Origin: an uncultured Chloroflexota bacterium
Lineage (GTDB): Bacteria; Chloroflexota; Limnocylindria; Limnocylindrales; CSP1-4
Assembly (NCBI GenBank): GCA_903930745.1
Contig: CAIYZX010000014.1
Span: 1-5,771 of the forward strand
Reading direction: 5' to 3'
DNA: 5,771 nucleotides
A program made the position numbers and the translations under genes. The first letter of the stretch is position 1. Every line of letters starts with the position of its first letter. Shown one piece after another: positions 1 to 5,771 of the stretch. The notes under the pieces are model-generated. The model had not been told where the DNA came from and searched no databases. It was given only the letters and a program-made list of their open reading frames with translations.

Positions 1-246
1 ATGGCCACGTGGCGGATCCCCGGCACCATCTGGCTCAGCGTCTACGTGGTGGCCATCCTCACGATGCTGTTCGTGGGGTTCCACGGCGGGCTCACGGGGT
101 CACGCAACCAGGTTGAGGCCGTGCTCCTGGCGCTGACGTTCGCCGCGGTGATGAACCTGATCATCGACCTGGACCGGCCGTACGCCGGCCTGCTGCAGGT
201 CAACCAGGAGGCCCTGCTGCAGCTGGTGGCGTCCTTCCCGAAGTAG
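1..246 (+). CDS. C-terminal part of a DUF4239-like (bestrophin-like) membrane protein, 5' end outside window
   Basis: The 81 visible residues contain two hydrophobic segments, about residues 8-26 and 38-56. They are followed by an acidic IIDLDRPYAG motif and a closing stretch of the form GLLQVNQEALLQLV. In the DUF4239 family (predicted bestrophin-like membrane proteins, usually roughly 250 residues) the last helix is typically followed by a DLDRP..G motif and a V.QE.L element, so this looks like the last third of such a protein. The Met codon at base 1 is most likely internal and the true start lies upstream. Function in this family is not established; channel activity is only suggested by the distant bestrophin resemblance. 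The gene ends 44 bases before the end of the oppositely oriented small gene, so the two converge. It does not appear to belong to the oxidase operon. Confidence 0.75.
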   Translation: MATWRIPGTIWLSVYVVAILTMLFVGFHGGLTGSRNQVEAVLLALTFAAVMNLIIDLDRPYAGLLQVNQEALLQLVASFPK

Positions 247-290
247 TGGTGCCGGGCAGAGGTGCCGGCCCCGGCGTCGAGGACGAGCCG

Positions 291-548
291 TCAGCCGCCC
301 ATCCGCGCGAGCTCTGTCGCCGGATCCAGGGTGGAGAGGCCGGCCAGCGCAGTCCCGAGCGGGACCGGGGGCGCGGCGTTCGCCATCGTGCCGATCAGCT
401 GGGCGGCGATGCCCTTGGTGGCTTCCAGGACCTTGGACTCCAGGGCCACGGCGACCTCCGCGCCGGCGGCGCCGGCCGTGGGCGGCATGGCGGTGCCGGA
501 CCAGGCGTAGAGCGAGGGCATGGAGAGGGATGCGCCGGAGATATCCAT
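291..548 (-). CDS. small protein of unknown function, 85 aa, possibly YjfB-like
   Basis: This frame encodes 85 residues from the ATG at 548-546 to the TGA at 293-291. Only 6 of its 85 sense codons end in A or T, which matches the oxidase genes and argues for real coding. The open frame extends upstream to 677, but that extension is rich in Arg and Cys and looks untranslated, so I chose the internal ATG that begins MDISG. No clear Shine-Dalgarno sequence precedes it. The protein has a flexible Pro/Gly/Ala-rich first third, then a predicted amphipathic helix at about residues 30-53, and a Pro-containing tail. There is no signal peptide or membrane helix. The MDI start, the helix ending in AAQLIGTM and the following PP turn loosely recall the small YjfB 'putative motility protein' family (PF14070). 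That comparison is from memory and weak. It is divergent from the oxidase operon, and nothing links it to respiration. Confidence 0.6.
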   Translation of the reverse strand: MDISGASLSMPSLYAWSGTAMPPTAGAAGAEVAVALESKVLEATKGIAAQLIGTMANAAPPVPLGTALAGLSTLDPATELARMGG

Positions 549-719
549 CACAAGGGGTATCGGCGACCTGCGGCACGGCTGAAGCGGGCCCCGGCGGGCC
601 ACGCAGGCGACAGGTGGCCCATGCGTGGTGCGTTGCAGGCGATTCGGCCTGTTGGAACCACGCCTGAACTGCCGCAAACCCTATGAGGAATCGCTGCAAG
701 GCGCTACCATGCGCACGCG

Positions 720-783
720 TGGGAGGCCAAAGGTCCCAGAATGGCTGATCCGTCCGTCCATGCCATTGGATACACGGATCCAT
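720..783. repeat. two short inverted repeats in the coxB upstream region
   Basis: TGGGA at 720-724 pairs with TCCCA at 734-738 across 9 bases. GATCCGT at 747-753 pairs with ACGGATC at 774-780 across 20 bases, and ATG at 741-743 could extend it with CAT at 781-783 past a three-base bulge. They lie 90-150 bases upstream of the coxB start. They could be an operator or leader structure, but arms of 5 and 7 bases also occur by chance in GC-rich DNA. Confidence 0.25.
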
Positions 784-853
784 AGACTCCCACCTCTTCG
801 CGCCCCGGCGTGCGTTCGCCGCGGCTTCTGTGGGACGGTTTAGCGATTCTCTC

Positions 854-862
854 GGAGGAGGA
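854..862 (+). promoter_or_regulatory. ribosome binding site of coxB
   Basis: GGAGGAGGA is a strong Shine-Dalgarno sequence ending 9 bases before the GTG at 872. It fixes the coxB start there. An in-frame GTG at 830 lies upstream of this site and would place the Shine-Dalgarno sequence inside the gene, so it is rejected as the start. Confidence 0.8.
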
Positions 863-871
863 CACGCGCTC

Positions 872-1936
872 GTGAGGCGCCATCTAGCGATCGTGGGGGT
901 GCTCTGGCTCATCCTCACGGCGGTCGGGCTTGTCCTGGCCAACGTCGAGTTCGAGCCCGCCGTTCGGTCGGACAAGGGCGCCATGATCGATGAGACCTTC
1001 AAGATCTTGTTGATCATGTCCGTGCCGGTCTTCACGTTCGTGATCGCAGCGCTGGGCTACAGCGTGGTGGTGTTCCGCCACAAGGGCGAGCCCACCGAGG
1101 ACGGCGCCCCCATCACGGGTCGCGGCCCCATCCCGCTCGCCTGGTTCGTGGTGACGAGCCTCATGGCCGTTGGCGTGATGGTCTACCCGGGCCTCACCGA
1201 GCTCCCCAAGGTCGTGAGCCTGGAGCAGCAGCCGGACGTCATCGTCCAGATCAAGGGCCTCCAGTGGGCCTGGCAGCTCACCTACCCCGGCGAGAAGGTC
1301 ACCACCAACAAGGAGCTGGTGCTCCCGGTTGGCAAGAAGGTGGGCTTCGAGATCAGCTCCCAGGACGTCATCCACTCCGTGTGGGTCCCGTCCTTCCGGA
1401 TGCGCATCGACGCCGTCCCCGGTCTGACCACCTACATGTCGTTCACGCCCACCGAGACGGGCTCCTACGACACGGATCACAACATGCGCCTGCAGTGCTC
1501 CCAGCTCTGCGGCGGCAACCACGCCCTGATGATGGTCCCCGTCCGCGTCGTGACCGATGCGGAGTTCGCGGACTGGGTCAAGGCGAACGCCTCCGGCGGC
1601 ACGGGCAGCCCCATCGACGGCGCCCAGGAGGTCACGGTCGAGGCCGCGAACCCGGCCGGCACCGTGGACTTCGCCTTCGTCACGCCCACCGTCACCGCGA
1701 CGGCCGGCCAGGGCATCAAGCTGACGTTCAAGAACACCGACAAGGGCGTCGTGCACAACATCGCCGTCTTCGGTGCGGGTGCAGACCCGGCCTCCTCGTC
1801 CCCGCTGCGCGCCACCGGCTTCGAGCCGGGCGTGGTGGACCAGGTGCTCTGGATCGACGCCCTGGAGCCCGGTAGCTACCCCTTCATCTGCCAGGCCCAC
1901 CCCATCACCATGAAGGGCATCCTGGAGGTCCAGTGA
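872..1936 (+). CDS. coxB: cytochrome c oxidase subunit II with C-terminal cupredoxin domain
   Basis: Subunit II accepts electrons at the binuclear CuA centre on the outer face of the membrane and passes them to haem a in subunit I. The 354-residue product starts at GTG 872. It has a hydrophobic segment at residues 5-23 (uncleaved signal or extra helix), the two usual subunit II helices at about 44-68 and 88-106, and then the CuA domain. Trp132 and Trp134 form the WAW electron-entry patch. The CuA ligands are His168, Cys209, Cys213, His217 and Met220; Gln211 stands where most A-type oxidases have Glu. Residues about 251-354 form a second, separate cupredoxin domain with a complete type-1 copper set: His295, Cys340, His343 and Met347 (CxxHPxxM). 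Ordinary subunit II ends after CuA, and caa3 enzymes carry cytochrome c at this position. No CXXCH haem motif is present. It is first in the operon, and its 3' end contains the coxA ribosome binding site. Confidence 0.95.
   Translation: MRRHLAIVGVLWLILTAVGLVLANVEFEPAVRSDKGAMIDETFKILLIMSVPVFTFVIAALGYSVVVFRHKGEPTEDGAPITGRGPIPLAWFVVTSLMAVGVMVYPGLTELPKVVSLEQQPDVIVQIKGLQWAWQLTYPGEKVTTNKELVLPVGKKVGFEISSQDVIHSVWVPSFRMRIDAVPGLTTYMSFTPTETGSYDTDHNMRLQCSQLCGGNHALMMVPVRVVTDAEFADWVKANASGGTGSPIDGAQEVTVEAANPAGTVDFAFVTPTVTATAGQGIKLTFKNTDKGVVHNIAVFGAGADPASSSPLRATGFEPGVVDQVLWIDALEPGSYPFICQAHPITMKGILEVQ
1924..1929 (+). promoter_or_regulatory. ribosome binding site of coxA, inside the coxB 3' end
   Basis: GGAGGT lies in the last codons of coxB, 9 bases before the ATG at 1939. 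An in-frame GTG at 1933, overlapping the coxB stop as GTGA, would have only 3 bases of spacing, so the ATG at 1939 is the better start. Termination of coxB two bases before that ATG suggests translational coupling. Confidence 0.7.
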
Positions 1937-1938
1937 CG

Positions 1939-3818
<1,880 letters not shown>

Positions 3819-3822
<4 letters not shown>

Positions 3823-4460
3823 CCGCCGCGACGCTGGACACCGCTCTCGAGGCGGTCCACCACGACGCCCACGCCGAGGCTCACCACGGCGAGCACGAGC
3901 ACGCCCACGACCAGCTGGGGATGAACAAGCTGGGCCTGAACATCTTCATGGCCTCGGAGGCGATGCTCTTCCTGGCCATGGCGGCAGGCCGGTTCTACCT
4001 CGGCGGGATGTACAAGCCCGAGTCGCTGAACATCGGCCTCGGCCTGGGCCTCACCGCCATCCTGCTGGCCTCCTCGTTCGCGGGCTACCGCGGCGTTGGC
4101 GCCATCAGCCGCGGCGACCGCCAGCAGTTCATCCTCTGGATCGCCTTCGCCGCGGTCCTCGGGATCATCTTCACCGGCCTCGTGGTGGGCGTGGAGTGGC
4201 CGGCCGCCGCCCACGAGTTCCCGCTCAACTCAGAGGACCCGCAGCTCCGCTCGTACTCCACCGCGTTCTACGCGATGACCGGGCTCCACGTGTTCCACCT
4301 GCTCCAGGGCCTCCTTGGCCTGGCGCTCCTCACCTGGCTGGGGATCAAGGGCAAGTTCGGCCCCGGCGACCACTGGGGCGCCACGGGCACGGTCCGCTTC
4401 TGGACCTTCGTGGACATCATGTGGCTCGCCGTCGTGTTCCCGGTGCTCTACATCCTGTGA
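3819..4460 (+). CDS. coxC: cytochrome c oxidase subunit III with His-rich N-terminus
   Basis: Subunit III contains no redox centre; it stabilises subunit I and supports proton uptake into the D-channel. The 213-residue product has five membrane helices, about 38-60, 71-90, 104-125, 146-173 and 193-212. This is the short bacterial form lacking the first two helices of the seven-helix type. Family signatures are Glu47 in the SEAMLF motif, the FYAMTGLHVFH motif (150-160) with His157 and His160, and Trp195/Asp199 in the last helix. Before the first helix lies a soluble tail with eight His between residues 14 and 30 (HH, H, HH, H, H, H), mixed with Glu, Asp and Ala. It should face the cytoplasm if topology is standard and could bind Cu or Zn, but this is inference. 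The ATG overlaps the coxA stop (ATGA), and GAGGAG at 3805-3810, inside coxA, is its ribosome binding site. Confidence 0.93.
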
Positions 4461-5032
4461 CCGTTCTCAGTCACTCGGCAACCGCGAGCACCGTCCCCCA
4501 GCCCCAGGGCTGGAGGAGGGTGCTCGCCGAGCGGATCTCGTACCGCATCCTTGGGATGTCCCTGGTTCTCGGATTCCTTCTCGGGACGCTGCTCGTGGTG
4601 GTGGCCTGGAACTCCTTCGGCGTCGCCGAGCTGGCCCCGCCGAAGGACGTGGTCCTGACGATCCCGGCTGGCACGGCCGCCGCCATCAAGGCCGGTCTGC
4701 CCACCAAGACGCCCTCCGAGGTCCGCCTGATCTCCGGTGACAAGCTGGTCCTGGACAACCAGGACGTGGTGGCCCACACGATCGGCGGCTGGACCATCCA
4801 GCCCGGAACGGTGCTCACGGTCCTCGCGGAGACCGCCGCGGTGAACGTGTTCTCGTGCACCATCCACCCGTCCGGCAGCCTGGGTCTCCTGATCACCGCC
4901 CGCCCGGGCCTGATCGATGCGATCCTTGTGACCTTCCTGGTGTCCGTGCCGATCAGCCTCGTGCTCTTCGCCGGCTGGACGGTCTTCCGGATGCTTGAAA
5001 CAGACGATCCCGAGTACGAGAGGGCAGCCTGA
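4457..5032 (+). CDS. double-anchored membrane cupredoxin-like protein
   Basis: The start is taken as the GTG at 4457, which overlaps the coxC stop as GTGA. No Shine-Dalgarno sequence is seen, so translation probably depends on coupling. The next in-frame ATG (4556) would cut into the first helix. The 191-residue product has a basic N-terminal tail, a helix at about 31-51, an outer domain at about 52-151, a second helix at about 152-175, and a short acidic tail. The outer domain resembles a type-1 copper protein: His107 in VVAHTIGGW, then Cys134 and His137 in FSCTIHP, with the beta-strand pattern DKLVLDNQDVVAH before them. Aligned to the cupredoxin at the end of CoxB, the axial Met position is Ser141. 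Likely role: a membrane-tethered electron carrier or copper carrier for the oxidase. A structural subunit without copper is possible. Cupredoxin fold is likely; function is inferred from context. Confidence 0.8.
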   Translation: MTVLSHSATASTVPQPQGWRRVLAERISYRILGMSLVLGFLLGTLLVVVAWNSFGVAELAPPKDVVLTIPAGTAAAIKAGLPTKTPSEVRLISGDKLVLDNQDVVAHTIGGWTIQPGTVLTVLAETAAVNVFSCTIHPSGSLGLLITARPGLIDAILVTFLVSVPISLVLFAGWTVFRMLETDDPEYERAA

Positions 5033-5703
5033 TGGACCCGATCTCGCAGTTTGTCGAAGGTTTGCTGGGGCTCCTGGCGCCCATCATCACGCCGGACTGG
5101 GGCGAGCTGGTCGCGCTGATCCCGCTCATGCTCCTGGCCGTCGTTGCACTGTTCGTGGTCCTGCAGCTTCGCAGCTGGATCCGCTACAACGCCTCGCTGC
5201 CGCCCCGCCTCCGGCCACAGATCTCGCGGTCGCGCTGGCTGCTGGTGTACACGACAGGCGTGGTGATCGGCGCCCTCGTCTGCATCGCGGCGTTCCAGCT
5301 GGGCGGCTCCCCCGAGGACGGCACGCTGGGCCTCACCGTGAACCTGCCGCTGCTCTTCGCGGGGCTGCTCGTGGCGATCGGCTCCGTTGGCGCGGGCATC
5401 CTGCGCTGGGAGCAGGACGGGGCCAGGGACGAGCCGGAGGACGCGACGTCTGCCTGGGTTCGTGCGCACAGCCGCGCGATCAGCATCTCGCTCCAGTTCC
5501 TCATCGGCGTGCTGATCACGGCCGCCGCGCTGCTGATCCCGGCCACACCGGATGCGGAGGGCGTCACGCCCCCCGCCGTGGTACCACTGCTCGTCGCAGG
5601 CCTGATCGTTGCGATCGCGGCGATCGGGCGGCTGATCGTAGGGGCCTTCGGACCGGAGTCCGATGGCGACATGGTCCCCGCGGAGGCCGGCGCCCACCAC
5701 TGA
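5032..5703 (+). CDS. unrecognised five-helix membrane protein, last gene of the oxidase operon
   Basis: I do not recognise the family. The 223-residue product has five predicted membrane helices, about residues 24-46, 69-90, 104-124, 149-171 and 183-206. A basic loop (47-69, with RSWIRYN, PPRLRP and SRSR) follows helix 1 and probably faces the cytoplasm. An acidic loop lies at 125-140 after helix 3. There is a short polar C-terminal tail ending in His-His. No metal-binding or catalytic motif, signal peptide or quinone-site pattern is evident. Helices 2-3 and 4-5 are similar in length and composition, but I see no clear internal repeat. The ATG overlaps the previous stop by one base (TGATG), and GAGAGGG at 5018-5024 supports this start. 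Position at the end of a gap-free oxidase operon, just before its terminator, suggests an accessory subunit or assembly factor; this is context only. Confidence 0.8.
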   Translation: MDPISQFVEGLLGLLAPIITPDWGELVALIPLMLLAVVALFVVLQLRSWIRYNASLPPRLRPQISRSRWLLVYTTGVVIGALVCIAAFQLGGSPEDGTLGLTVNLPLLFAGLLVAIGSVGAGILRWEQDGARDEPEDATSAWVRAHSRAISISLQFLIGVLITAAALLIPATPDAEGVTPPAVVPLLVAGLIVAIAAIGRLIVGAFGPESDGDMVPAEAGAHH

Positions 5704-5722
5704 TCCCTCGCAGATCCTCGCC

Positions 5723-5753
5723 GACGGCCCCGGGCTCCCCGGGGCCGTTTCGA
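5723..5753 (+). terminator. rho-independent terminator of the oxidase operon
   Basis: A perfect 11-base stem (5724-5734 with 5738-5748) closes a 3-base loop CTC, extended by a G-T pair at 5723/5749. It starts about 20 bases after the last stop codon. The stem is almost all G-C. The following T-run is short (TTT at 5748-5750, then CGATT), which is common in high-GC genomes. Confidence 0.8.
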
Positions 5754-5771
5754 TTCCCGGGGGACCGCCGC

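Larger units (their letters stand above)
549..871. other. non-coding divergent region upstream of the oxidase operon
   Basis: This stretch of about 320 bases separates the small minus-strand gene from coxB, so it should hold both promoters. Codon usage of the open frames crossing it is mixed at third positions, unlike the flanking genes, and none is convincing. I find no -35/-10 pair with acceptable spacing on either strand. It contains two short inverted repeats (720-738 and 747-780) and the coxB ribosome binding site at its right end. No tRNA, rRNA or known riboswitch pattern is recognisable. Confidence 0.6.

Noticed and set aside
264..275. GCCGG-CC-CCGGC hairpin between the two convergent genes
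   Set aside because: The loop of two bases is too short and there is no T-run on either side, so it is not a credible terminator.
549..677. N-terminal extension of the small minus-strand gene up to 677
   Set aside because: The added residues are Arg- and Cys-rich with no domain character, and the G/C third-position bias begins at the ATG at 548.
246..686. Forward open frames opposite the small gene
   Set aside because: They are Arg/Gly-rich antisense shadows of the minus-strand gene.
766..786. TTGGAT ... TAGACT as a promoter for coxB
   Set aside because: The spacer is only 11 bases, too short for a sigma-70 type promoter.
625..843. Forward open frame of 72 residues in the divergent region
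   Set aside because: Its third codon positions are mixed, unlike all real genes here, and it has no ribosome binding site or recognisable motif.
830..871. Longer coxB start at the GTG at 830
   Set aside because: It would put the strong GGAGGAGGA Shine-Dalgarno sequence inside the gene and adds 14 non-hydrophobic residues before the signal-like helix.
4556..4558. ATG as an alternative start of the membrane cupredoxin gene
   Set aside because: It has no Shine-Dalgarno sequence and removes the basic tail and part of the first helix; the GTG overlapping the coxC stop fits the coupling seen elsewhere in the operon.

Overview
The window is about two-thirds G+C by eye. It carries one complete forward-strand operon for an aa3-type haem-copper cytochrome c oxidase, preceded by the tail of an unrelated membrane-protein gene and one small reverse-strand gene. 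Strong G/C preference at third codon positions, GTG starts, stop/start overlaps, an A2-type oxidase and two cupredoxin domains in place of cytochrome c fit a high-GC free-living aerobe. Chloroflexota is my best guess, because that phylum uses small blue copper proteins as electron carriers. This is inference; Actinomycetota or another high-GC phylum is not excluded.

Layout. Bases 1-246 are the 3' end of a DUF4239-like (bestrophin-like) membrane protein that starts upstream of the window. Bases 291-548 on the minus strand encode a small 85-residue protein of uncertain family with very coding-like codon use, convergent with the first gene. Bases 549-871 are a non-coding divergent region that should hold the oxidase promoter; I see no confident promoter there. 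From 872 to 5703 five forward genes run without gaps: coxB (subunit II with an extra C-terminal cupredoxin domain), coxA (subunit I), coxC (subunit III), a double-anchored membrane cupredoxin, and an unrecognised five-helix membrane protein. Each junction is a 1-4 base overlap or, for coxB/coxA, a 2-base gap. A strong GC hairpin terminator at 5723-5750 closes the operon.

How the genes work together. CoxA holds the low-spin haem and the haem/CuB oxygen-reducing centre. CoxB holds the CuA electron entry site and, fused behind it, a type-1 copper domain that could pass electrons to CuA, the place where caa3 oxidases carry cytochrome c. CoxC is the five-helix bacterial subunit III. The fourth gene adds a second cupredoxin tethered to the membrane, whose axial Met is replaced. 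The fifth protein is probably an accessory or assembly factor by context only.

Points most worth following up: the CoxB-cupredoxin fusion plus a second anchored cupredoxin; a CoxA that has the D-channel and YS motif but lacks the K-channel lysine and serine; a two-helix N-terminal extension on CoxA; and the unknown operon-terminal membrane protein.
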